From: an uncultured Carboxylicivirga sp.
Lineage (GTDB): Bacteria; Bacteroidota; Bacteroidia; Bacteroidales; Marinilabiliaceae
Assembly (NCBI GenBank): GCA_947503525.1
Contig: CANNEA010000001.1
Span: 248,001-312,000 of the forward strand
Direction of reading: 5' to 3'
DNA: 64,000 bases
Position 1 is the stretch's first letter; each line of letters opens with the position of its first letter. A program made the translations under genes and the position numbers. Positions 18,668 through 28,816 of this stretch are shown piece after piece. The notes under the pieces were generated by a model. That model had not been told where the DNA came from. It searched no databases and saw only the letters and a program-made list of their open reading frames with translations.

Positions 18668-18697
18668 AGCAATCAGGATAACTTGATTGCTTTTTTT
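18668..18697 (+). terminator. Terminator between the small lipoprotein and the beta-helix gene
   Basis: Stem AGCAATCA / TGATTGCT with an 8-base loop is followed by seven T. The downstream gene begins only 19 bases later and shows no promoter of its own, so partial readthrough is likely. Confidence 0.85.
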
Positions 18698-18715
18698 ATA
18701 TGAAAAAAGGAAGCC

Positions 18716-20848
18716 ATGAATGTAAGAGGAATTATAATTGTATTAAGCCTGTTGATGAGTACTATTCAAGGCTATTCAAAGGATTACTATGTTTCTAAAG
18801 GTGGAAGTGATCAAAATGACGGATCGCAATCCAATCCATTTTTAAGCATTGCAAAGGCCAGTTCTGTAATGCAGGCAGGTGATGTTTGCTACATACGTGA
18901 AGGTATATATCATGAAACTCTAAGTGTAAGCCAGTCGGGTACACAAGCCAGCCCTATTGTTTTCAAGGCTTTTGAGGAAGAACATGTTGTTATTAGCGCT
19001 GCTGAAGTTCTGGATTCCAAAGCTAAGTACTCGGGTAGTATTTTTAAGGCTGCTGTTAATATGTCTCTTGATGTGGAACGAAGGGTACTGTTCTATGATG
19101 GAAATGTCTTGGAGCCTGCCCGATGGCCAAATAATGCAGATTTAGATAAATTTACCTTCGATGGTCAGGAATGTACCGGAGGTTCTGGTTCATATATTGA
19201 GTCTTCAGCCATATCAAATGCTGACTGGACTGGTGGCTATGTGTGTTATTTGGGAGCTCACTCTGGTTTGACCTGGACTCGTGAGATTACTTCATCTTCA
19301 GCCGGACGAGTTGATTTTGAAGCTGTGGACATTAACAAGTGGCCTTTTAATCCTCATAATCCAACTGTATTACGGAATGGAAACCGAGGTCGCTTCTACT
19401 TGTTTGGTACCATGGCTGCCTTGGACGCTCCGGGTGAATGGCACTACGATGCATCAGAGCAAGAGGTTTATTTTATAGCGCCTGATGATTCGGATCCCTT
19501 ACAAACAGAGCTTGAATATGCCGCTCGAATGAATGCCATTGAAGTAACAGGAGATTATGTGCAGATAGAAGGTCTAAGCGCTTTTGGCGGTGTTGTGATG
19601 CTAAAAGGTGATTATATTGAAGTGCGTGATTGTAATATGAACAATTGCTTACAATCATTGGATGAATTGGATAATACCGATGCCCAGATAGGAATAGGGG
19701 CTGTTACAGTTGAAGGAAGCAATATCACACTTGAAAATAACCTGATTGAACACGGTTCGGGTAATGGAATTGCTAACCTTTCGGCCTGGAAGGGTAGTCA
19801 GAATATGACTGTTCGTAATAATATTGTAAGGCATTTTAATACCATAGGGGTACACGCTAACCCGGTTCGATCAAATTGTGAGGGTACTATCATAGAAGGT
19901 AATACCATTTACAGTTGTGGTCGTGATGGTATCTATACCAGTGGGGCGAATGCCAGCGTCACTTATAATGATGTTTATGAGTGCATGAAGATCAATAATG
20001 ATGGAGGTGTTTTTTATACCGTAGGTAACGATGGCTATAAAAATTCGGAGATTCATCATAACTGGTTTCATGATTCGTATGGACCGGAGTATGCCGATGG
20101 ACGCGCTGCCGGAATTTATCTGGATAACCATAGTAAAGGCTATGAGGTACATCATAATGTGGTGTGGAATATTACCTGGAGTGCACTGCAAATCAATTGG
20201 GATAACTGGGGAATCGATTTCTTCAATAATTCCTTTTGGGAAGTTGGAGAGGCCATGGGGCGTTGGGCCAATGGATATACAATCAAGGATGTTAGAGTTT
20301 ATAATAATTATGCCAATGTGGCGGATTGGATAGGAACAGATATCCAGAGTAATATCATTAATACGGTATATCCGTTTACCTCAAAGGACGATAATAACTT
20401 TATGCCGGCTGCCAACTCCTACCTTATTGACGCAGGTATGGTAATTGCTGGAATTACCGATGGATATATGGGAGATGCCCCTGATGTAGGTGCCTATGAG
20501 TACGAAGGAGAGCAATGGATGGCCGGGGCCGATTGGTGGCCAGAAGGTGAGGATCAGGAGCCGGATGTGGGCATATGGGATCGTAAAGCCCTTAATAAGG
20601 AGCTTAAAGTCTATCCTAATCCTTCCAATGGTTCCTTTTATGTAAAGGCTGATCTGGATTGGCAGGGAACTTACTATCTTGAAGTATACGGATTAAATGG
20701 TATGGTGTTAATCTCCAAAGAGGTCAGTGCCATGGATTTGGGGAATGGATTGTTAATTGAGGCTAATGACTTACAATCTGGTTCGTACTTGATTAGAGTC
20801 GCTAAGGATTCAGAAGTTTACCTTGGAAAATTACTGTTAATGAAATAG
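18716..20848 (+). CDS. Secreted right-handed beta-helix protein with type IX secretion tail
   Basis: A 710-residue secreted protein. The signal peptide ends near IQGYS. The domain opening YYVSKGGSDQNDGSQSNPFL and REGIYHETL begins a pectate-lyase-like parallel beta-helix of about 600 residues. It contains repeated Asn/Gly turns (NNCLQSLDE, ENNLIEHGSGNGI, RNNIVRHFNTIGVHANP, EGNTIYSCGRDGIY). From about residue 630 LKVYPNPSNGSF begins a type IX (Por) sorting domain, so the enzyme should be exported to the cell surface. It is a paralogue of the partial protein at the left edge. Such helices host polysaccharide lyases and several hydrolase families, and the activity cannot be chosen from sequence alone. 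Confidence 0.85.
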   Translation: MNVRGIIIVLSLLMSTIQGYSKDYYVSKGGSDQNDGSQSNPFLSIAKASSVMQAGDVCYIREGIYHETLSVSQSGTQASPIVFKAFEEEHVVISAAEVLDSKAKYSGSIFKAAVNMSLDVERRVLFYDGNVLEPARWPNNADLDKFTFDGQECTGGSGSYIESSAISNADWTGGYVCYLGAHSGLTWTREITSSSAGRVDFEAVDINKWPFNPHNPTVLRNGNRGRFYLFGTMAALDAPGEWHYDASEQEVYFIAPDDSDPLQTELEYAARMNAIEVTGDYVQIEGLSAFGGVVMLKGDYIEVRDCNMNNCLQSLDELDNTDAQIGIGAVTVEGSNITLENNLIEHGSGNGIANLSAWKGSQNMTVRNNIVRHFNTIGVHANPVRSNCEGTIIEGNTIYSCGRDGIYTSGANASVTYNDVYECMKINNDGGVFYTVGNDGYKNSEIHHNWFHDSYGPEYADGRAAGIYLDNHSKGYEVHHNVVWNITWSALQINWDNWGIDFFNNSFWEVGEAMGRWANGYTIKDVRVYNNYANVADWIGTDIQSNIINTVYPFTSKDDNNFMPAANSYLIDAGMVIAGITDGYMGDAPDVGAYEYEGEQWMAGADWWPEGEDQEPDVGIWDRKALNKELKVYPNPSNGSFYVKADLDWQGTYYLEVYGLNGMVLISKEVSAMDLGNGLLIEANDLQSGSYLIRVAKDSEVYLGKLLLMK

Positions 20849-20872
20849 TTCTTTTAGTAGAAAGAGAAGATG

Positions 20873-20902
20873 GCCTCAAAGCATTAGTTTTGGGGCTTTT
20901 TT
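20873..20902 (+). terminator. Terminator after the beta-helix gene
   Basis: Stem GCCTCAAA / TTTGGGGC (one G-T pair) with a 7-base loop is followed by six T. Confidence 0.85.
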
Positions 20903-20920
20903 GATTTGTTTGCGTAAATA

Positions 20921-20958
20921 AGAATGGAGAATTTCGCGCGGCATAAATTCTCCATTCT
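20921..20958. repeat. Perfect 14-bp inverted repeat between convergent genes
   Basis: AGAATGGAGAATTT (20921-20934) and AAATTCTCCATTCT (20945-20958) flank a 10-base loop CGCGCGGCAT. No strong T-run is present on either side. It may be a bidirectional terminator or a palindromic repeat element. Confidence 0.7.
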
Positions 20959-20980
20959 AACCCGTAGCAAACCGAACAAA

Positions 20981-21634
20981 CTATGATCTGATTATGATAC
21001 CTAACTTTTCAAGGGCTTGTGGATTGTTCTTAAAAACAATTTGCGCAATGACTTTTATTTCATGACAAGCCTCTTCAAGTTCATTAATTTTATCATCTCG
21101 CTTAACTCTAATTTCCTGCTGTTCCCCATGTTCCGCAGTAAACTGGGTATATAAATTCTGAAGATTGCGAAAGCGTTTCAATGCCAGTTCAATTTTCTCT
21201 TTCGTAAAACCGTATTCAGCCACTTTTTCAATAATTCGGGGCTCATTTAAAATGGACAAATAGCATTCTATAGCTTGATTGATTAAGGCAACCCGTTTTC
21301 TTTCCAGGGTTTTATTTAAACCAGCTTTATTGAAAAGTAAAGCGTTTTTGTGGAGGGCAAGTTTCAGTATTTTCCGATGGGTTTTAAAGCAGTCTTTGCA
21401 TTCATCCCTTTCAAGGATGTAAATGTTTTCAGCCTCATAAGCTTCAAGGGCTTCAGCCTTGTATTTTTCATTAATGGCAATAGCATCATTATAAATAGAT
21501 TTGGCCTTATCTATTTTGGAAGCGTTTATTCCCATTTCACTTAAAGGGGATTGGATTTTCTCACTTCCAGCATTCCAAATTAAAGTTTGGCAGCTCGATA
21601 ACTTCTCTTCAATTGTCTTGTGGTTTGTACTCAT
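20981..21634 (-). CDS. Hypothetical helical protein
   Basis: A 217-residue protein with no signal peptide and no membrane helix. It is almost entirely Lys/Glu/Ala/Leu-rich and predicted helical by composition (KYKAEALEAYEAENIYILER, IEKVAEYGFTKEKIELALKR). A CxxC pair (CKDC) lies near residue 80. No known family was recognised. It stands alone, convergent with the beta-helix gene and followed by the perfect 14-bp inverted repeat. It is credible as a gene because of its length and clear codon usage, but its function is unknown. Confidence 0.7.
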   Translation of the reverse strand: MSTNHKTIEEKLSSCQTLIWNAGSEKIQSPLSEMGINASKIDKAKSIYNDAIAINEKYKAEALEAYEAENIYILERDECKDCFKTHRKILKLALHKNALLFNKAGLNKTLERKRVALINQAIECYLSILNEPRIIEKVAEYGFTKEKIELALKRFRNLQNLYTQFTAEHGEQQEIRVKRDDKINELEEACHEIKVIAQIVFKNNPQALEKLGIIIRS

Positions 21635-21816
21635 GGTATAAGTTTTTTAGGAATTAGTAAAAAAAAGATACGGCAAGAGCAAAAAAAGTTCAAGTATTTG
21701 GAGCTCTTAAATTAAAATTATTAGTTTATTTATTTTAATTATAAATAAAGTGATGATGGTCGTAAGTGTTTGCCACATAAAAGTAAATGAAGCGAAGCAA
21801 AGTCGTTTAGCAGCTC

Positions 21817-21984
21817 TGCAATGTCATATAATCCCATAGCAATTGTGTTTCTATACACTGCAATCGTAATTCTACCCAGTGCAATCCTGTTTCTCCCCAC
21901 TGCCATCGCCTATCTCCACGCTGCAATCGAGTTTCTTTCCATTACAATTTCACTTTTCCCCAATGCAATTCAAGATTCGGATCA
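21817..21984. repeat. 21-bp imperfect tandem repeat, about eight units
   Basis: Consecutive units begin at 21817, 21838, 21859, 21880, 21901, 21922, 21943 and 21964. Most begin with TGCAAT or a close variant and contain a pyrimidine-rich second half; the best unit is TGCAATCCTGTTTCTCCCCA at 21880. The first and last units are degenerate. The period is exactly seven codons, so the plus frame 21821-22060 stays open and spells a hydrophobic heptad pattern ending LPSAILF, LPTAIAY. No ribosome-binding or family signal supports a protein. The minus strand reads LGRITIA- and VGRNRIA-like heptads with a stop. Confidence 0.85.
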
Positions 21985-22013
21985 TCATGTAGCCCTAATG
22001 CCTTATTGTTGCA

Positions 22014-22041
22014 TAAAAAAGGCCCCCATAAGGGAGCCTTT
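22014..22041 (-). terminator. Terminator of the GH2 gene
   Basis: On the minus strand AAAGGCTCCC / GGGGGCCTTT (one mismatch) forms a stem with a TTAT loop, followed by a run of T. It lies about 24 bases after the GH2 stop. Confidence 0.88.
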
Positions 22042-22064
22042 AACTATCCTGGAGGAGTAGTATG

Positions 22065-25253
<3,189 letters not shown>

Positions 25254-25293
25254 CTATTATTGTTATTAATTGAAATTGCCTTTTTAATGATGA

Positions 25294-25355
25294 TAAAGGT
25301 ACTTCAAGAAGCTTAGATGAAGATTGCTATTTTTTGATGATTATGGGGGGGATAT
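25294..25355 (-). promoter_or_regulatory. Putative promoter of the GH2 gene: C-run motif plus -7 box
   Basis: On the minus strand ATATCCCCCCC (25355-25345) precedes TACCTTTA (25301-25294), 7 of 8 matches to TAnnTTTG. The first C is 50 bases from the -7 box. Confidence 0.5.
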
Positions 25356-25372
25356 TCGATGATCTAATTTAT

Positions 25373-25420
25373 CGATGTGCCGATGTACCAATGTGTCAAT
25401 TTGCTAATGTAACAATGTAT
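25373..25420. repeat. 8-bp imperfect tandem repeat, six units
   Basis: Six consecutive octamers are CGATGTGC, CGATGTAC, CAATGTGT, CAATTTGC, TAATGTAA and CAATGTAT. The array lies directly after the stop of the isomerase gene, between it and the GH2 promoter. Confidence 0.85.
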
Positions 25421-25427
25421 TGATTTT

Positions 25428-26258
25428 TTAGATTAATGTAGGTTTCTGGAGTTTAGATCGTAAATATTCCATCATCTGTACATTGATATTCCATTGCGAA
25501 GCGATAGGCATATTGGTATAAGGCACAGCCGGCATATAGGGTTCTGGTCCAAATTCAGGACAGATAAAAAACTGCTTTTGTCCATTCTCTTCAGCTATCT
25601 TCAATATAGCCTTCCACCATCCTACAAAGGTATTGAGGTAATCGGCATTCTCCGGAGTAAATGGGTTATTGACCTGGGGCGATTGGGTATGACCAACACG
25701 GGCATGAAGGTAGTGGCTATTTTGCATGGCCTTGTTTAACGAATGTGCCTGCTCTTCGAGAAAACTCTCCGATACTACTGCCCAATGAGAGAAGTCGGCA
25801 TTGAGTTTTAATTCAGGATACTTGTCTAAATATAAAAGGGTTTCTTTGGCTGAAAAAGGGAAACGGCCACGATGAGTTTCATGTACTATTGGAATACCCG
25901 AGTCTATTTCAAAGGCAATACATACATCAATGACCTTGCAGTTGTCTTCAAAGGAATAATAATCACGACCGGTATGCGAATTGATAAAAACCGGATTAAC
26001 CTCGGCCTTGAACTGTAAGGTCTTTTGTAAGCGTTTAATGTATGATTCAACGGATTCATTTCGAGGTTCAAGCCATTGTTGCGCCACACATATTAAGTTA
26101 TTTTCTTCAACTAAAGTCTTCACTTTTTGTATAAAAGCAGAATCTTCAGGAAGGTTAATTTCAATGCCATCATAGCCTGCAGCCACAACATCATCAATAA
26201 AAGATTCAATTGATCCGCCTTCTCTTCCCCAATAAGGACACAAGTATTTTAATTCCAT
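25428..26258 (-). CDS. Sugar phosphate isomerase/epimerase family protein (xylose-isomerase-like TIM barrel)
   Basis: A cytoplasmic protein of about 276 residues. ATG 26258 is chosen because MELKYLCPYWG starts the first barrel strand; the upstream extension from 26309 is not conserved-looking. Family signs are GYDGIEINLPE, NSHTGRDYYS, the metal-site region VHETHRGRFPFS, LNADFSHW, HARVGHTQSPQV and FFICPEFGPEPY. These give the Glu/Asp/His pattern of the divalent-metal site in this superfamily. The reaction is unknown; members isomerise or epimerise keto-sugars, and some act in 3-keto-glycoside pathways. It is divergent from an AraC regulator, whose control it probably shares. Confidence 0.85.
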   Translation of the reverse strand: MELKYLCPYWGREGGSIESFIDDVVAAGYDGIEINLPEDSAFIQKVKTLVEENNLICVAQQWLEPRNESVESYIKRLQKTLQFKAEVNPVFINSHTGRDYYSFEDNCKVIDVCIAFEIDSGIPIVHETHRGRFPFSAKETLLYLDKYPELKLNADFSHWAVVSESFLEEQAHSLNKAMQNSHYLHARVGHTQSPQVNNPFTPENADYLNTFVGWWKAILKIAEENGQKQFFICPEFGPEPYMPAVPYTNMPIASQWNINVQMMEYLRSKLQKPTLI

Positions 26259-26306
26259 TTTTATCAGTTGCTTAATAATAGACGAAAATAAAGGGAATAT
26301 AAAAGA

Positions 26307-26314
26307 CAAACTTA
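26307..26314 (-). promoter_or_regulatory. -7 promoter box of the isomerase gene
   Basis: The minus strand reads TAAGTTTG (26314-26307), an exact TAnnTTTG match 49 bases before the chosen ATG. No C-run motif lies 50 bases upstream, so this gene appears to be outside the C-run group. Confidence 0.4.
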
Positions 26315-26393
26315 TCTGCTATTATCAGAAAAGTGTACTATATTGATAGCGATACTATCGGATGTATCAAATAAGGTTATAATCGGATATGTT

Positions 26394-27239
26394 ATGAGGG
26401 CTGTTTTTGAAAATATTATACACGATCAGAGTTCATCCATTCATTTATACGAATACAATAAAAAGGATTTTGAAACGCCTTTGCATTTCCATCCCGAATA
26501 TGAATTGGTATACATTATTGAAGGCAAGGGTACCCGATATGTGGGCGATAATGTATCGGAATTTGTGGAGGGCGATTTGGTATTGTTGGCGCCCAACGTC
26601 AACCATTGCTGGAAAAACTACAAACACTTTTCGGGCCAATGTCGTTCATTGGTTATCCAATGGAAGGAAGGTTTACTGGGTAATCAGGTGGAATATGAAC
26701 CTTTAAAAATGTTTTTACAGAAAAGTAGGAGAGGCCTGCGCTTTAAAAAACCGGGTAAGTTGCTGAGTCAACTTATGGATTTACAAAAAGAAGAGGGTTT
26801 GGGGCGTATCCTAAGCTTAATCAGTTTACTGAATGTCTTATCAAGTGAAGTGGAGGTACAGGCCTTAAGTTCAGGTTTTCAAATGGGCCGACGCACCCTA
26901 AAAAACAATGAACGTTTAGATAAACTCTATGAATTTGTTGAGCACAATTATCAGCAACGAATCAGCTTAGAGCAAGCTGCAGCTGAGGTGCATATGACTA
27001 AGGAAGCTTTTGCCCGCTTCTTTAAAAAGCATACCAATAAAACCTTCTTTACTTATCTTAATGAGTTTAGAATAGCCAGAGCTTGCCGTATGATTAAAGA
27101 ATCAGATTGTTCGGTGACCCAATTGTGTTTTGATAATGGTTTTGAGAGTCTGGCTTATTTCCATCGCATGTTTAAGCAGCTAAAGGCTGCAACTCCATTA
27201 CAATACAAAAAGAAGTTGCAGCGATCAGTACTGAAGTAA
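26394..27239 (+). CDS. AraC family transcriptional regulator with cupin sensor domain
   Basis: A 281-residue one-component regulator. ATG 26394 (MRAVFENIIHDQ) is chosen; the upstream frame is open only through TTG. The N-terminal cupin has LHFHPEYELVYIIEGKGTRY (about 30-50) and GDLVLLAPNVNHCW. The C-terminal AraC domain has two helix-turn-helix units: LEQAAAEVHMTKEAFARFFK and VTQLCFDNGFESLAYFHRMF. The cupin probably binds a small sugar or keto-sugar. The gene is divergent from the sugar isomerase and ends 5 bases before the convergent M28 gene with no room for a terminator. The isomerase is the likely target. Confidence 0.92.
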   Translation: MRAVFENIIHDQSSSIHLYEYNKKDFETPLHFHPEYELVYIIEGKGTRYVGDNVSEFVEGDLVLLAPNVNHCWKNYKHFSGQCRSLVIQWKEGLLGNQVEYEPLKMFLQKSRRGLRFKKPGKLLSQLMDLQKEEGLGRILSLISLLNVLSSEVEVQALSSGFQMGRRTLKNNERLDKLYEFVEHNYQQRISLEQAAAEVHMTKEAFARFFKKHTNKTFFTYLNEFRIARACRMIKESDCSVTQLCFDNGFESLAYFHRMFKQLKAATPLQYKKKLQRSVLK

Positions 27240-27244
27240 ATACT

Positions 27245-28708
27245 TTAGAATTTATAGCCGATACTAAATTGTGAGTTGATAAATCTGGTAGGGCCATTAA
27301 TGTGATTTGGAAATACATCAGTAAAAGATTTGCGTCGGGTATAGGCAACTTGAAATTGTGCCAGTTCCACACCAAAGCCCCAGCTTAAACCGGTTTCTGA
27401 TTCATTGATCGTGTTTGTGTCTTTAAAGTCCTTATCAACATAGTTTAAATCGTTGGATGCAAAGTGGTAGCTATAGTACACCCCGCCTTTTATAAACAAT
27501 CGAGGAGAATAGCTGTCTTGAAATGGCGTTCGTAGCATAAGGTTTAAAGGGGTTGTTAGCGAATGCGTGTTAAAGTCTCCTTCATAGGAGCTTGTAGAAC
27601 GATAATCATACAGGGCTTCGGGCTGTAGGGCCAGCCATTGACTTAGTTTCAATTGAGCAAAAAGGCCTGCTGAAAAGGACACTTTGCTATAGGTATTTAT
27701 TTTAGCATCACTAAAGTCAATCTTTGAAGAACCAATATTAAGGCGGGCTCCCGCTATGAGTGGCGCATCCAGTTTATTGGTGTAGTATTTATGCATTGAA
27801 GCATGCGATACTAATTCGTGCTGTTGAGCTAATTCAAGAGTAACGTCATTTAAAAATGCACTTACCTTAATCATGCCCTCGTAGTCAATCTTTTCAGCTG
27901 TATCTTCAGGTTTATGGTAGGGTGATTTTAATCCGGTAAAAGCATGAGCAGCCGGAATGCGTTCATCTATAAATGAACCTGTGTCAGTTTGCTGTTCCTT
28001 TTTCTTACTTGTTTTTACATCAAGCTGATGCTTTAGGCTTAATTCATTAATAAGTAGAGTGTTGTTGGTAATCAGGTCCATGCCATTTAAGTCCAAACCC
28101 TTATTGGCCGTGTACATACCAACCATGTCGATGCTTAACATCCATTTGATTTGCTCGGGATTAACCAATTTGTCATCTAATAAAAAGGAAGAACCAAGGA
28201 GCCCACTCTCTTCCGCGTCGAAAGCAACCAATATGATGCTACGTTTAAGCTCATTTTGATTCGCTTTTAAAAAACGAGCCATCTCTATTACGGATGCTAC
28301 TCCTGTGGCATTGTCATCTGCACCATTGTAGATTATGGAATCCTGATCCTCGATATGAAAGCCCATATGATCGTAGTGAGCTCCAATAACAAGGTATTCG
28401 TCTTTTAACTTAGGATCAGATCCTGTAATTTGGCCCACTATATTTTGGGCATGAATTCGATAGGTACCATCCGTATACTCAAAATGATGAATGTAAGCAT
28501 CACCTAGTGGCTCCAATCCAAGTGAGGTGAATTGATCTTTTATATATTTTAAGGCTCTGGTATGTCCCTGGGTTCCTATTCCGCGTCCCTCCATTGAGTC
28601 AGCGGCAAGAATTTCAACATGTTGTTGTAATAAGGATTTAGTTTGGGAATAGGTGCTAAGGCTGGTATATAGCAATAGGAAGAATGTAATTTTAAATATA
28701 AGATTCAT
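27245..28708 (-). CDS. M28 zinc aminopeptidase fused to a C-terminal outer-membrane beta-barrel
   Basis: A 487-residue secreted protein with a signal peptide ending LSTYSQ. Residues of about 24-300 are an M28 peptidase with the expected zinc ligands: His111 (GAHYDH), Asp131 (NGADDN), Glu166/167 (DAEES), Asp194 (SIDMVG) and His265 (PYHKPED). From about 305 to the end the sequence changes to alternating strands ending in Phe: LIAGARLNIGSSKIDF, VSFSAGLFAQLKLSQWLAL and NSQFSIGYKF. This looks like a PorT/OMP-type eight-stranded barrel. The fusion would tether the peptidase to the outer membrane. M28 alone is common, whereas this pairing is unusual to my knowledge. The role in a glycan locus may be degradation of algal glycoproteins. 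Confidence 0.85.
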   Translation of the reverse strand: MNLIFKITFFLLLYTSLSTYSQTKSLLQQHVEILAADSMEGRGIGTQGHTRALKYIKDQFTSLGLEPLGDAYIHHFEYTDGTYRIHAQNIVGQITGSDPKLKDEYLVIGAHYDHMGFHIEDQDSIIYNGADDNATGVASVIEMARFLKANQNELKRSIILVAFDAEESGLLGSSFLLDDKLVNPEQIKWMLSIDMVGMYTANKGLDLNGMDLITNNTLLINELSLKHQLDVKTSKKKEQQTDTGSFIDERIPAAHAFTGLKSPYHKPEDTAEKIDYEGMIKVSAFLNDVTLELAQQHELVSHASMHKYYTNKLDAPLIAGARLNIGSSKIDFSDAKINTYSKVSFSAGLFAQLKLSQWLALQPEALYDYRSTSSYEGDFNTHSLTTPLNLMLRTPFQDSYSPRLFIKGGVYYSYHFASNDLNYVDKDFKDTNTINESETGLSWGFGVELAQFQVAYTRRKSFTDVFPNHINGPTRFINSQFSIGYKF

Positions 28709-28765
28709 GTCTGGTTAGATTGATGTGAGAGGCGAAGATAATAATTAATAGAAACTTGTTTAAAA

Positions 28766-28794
28766 ACAAAAAGGATGCTCTTTGGAGCACCCTT
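28766..28794 (-). terminator. Terminator of the GH97 gene
   Basis: On the minus strand AAGGGTGCTC / GAGCATCCTT (one mismatch) with a CAAA loop is followed by a T-run. Confidence 0.8.
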
Positions 28795-28816
28795 TGGTTC
28801 GTTTCGGAGGTATATT

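Noticed and set aside
21817-21984. Repeat array considered as a CRISPR
   Set aside because: The units are contiguous with no spacers, are imperfect and are only 21 bases long. No cas gene is present.
21821-22060. Open frame of 79 codons encoding a hydrophobic heptad peptide
   Set aside because: It is open only because the 21-bp repeat is a multiple of three. There is no ribosome-binding signal or family match, and it runs into the GH2 terminator. Kept as a repeat, not a gene.
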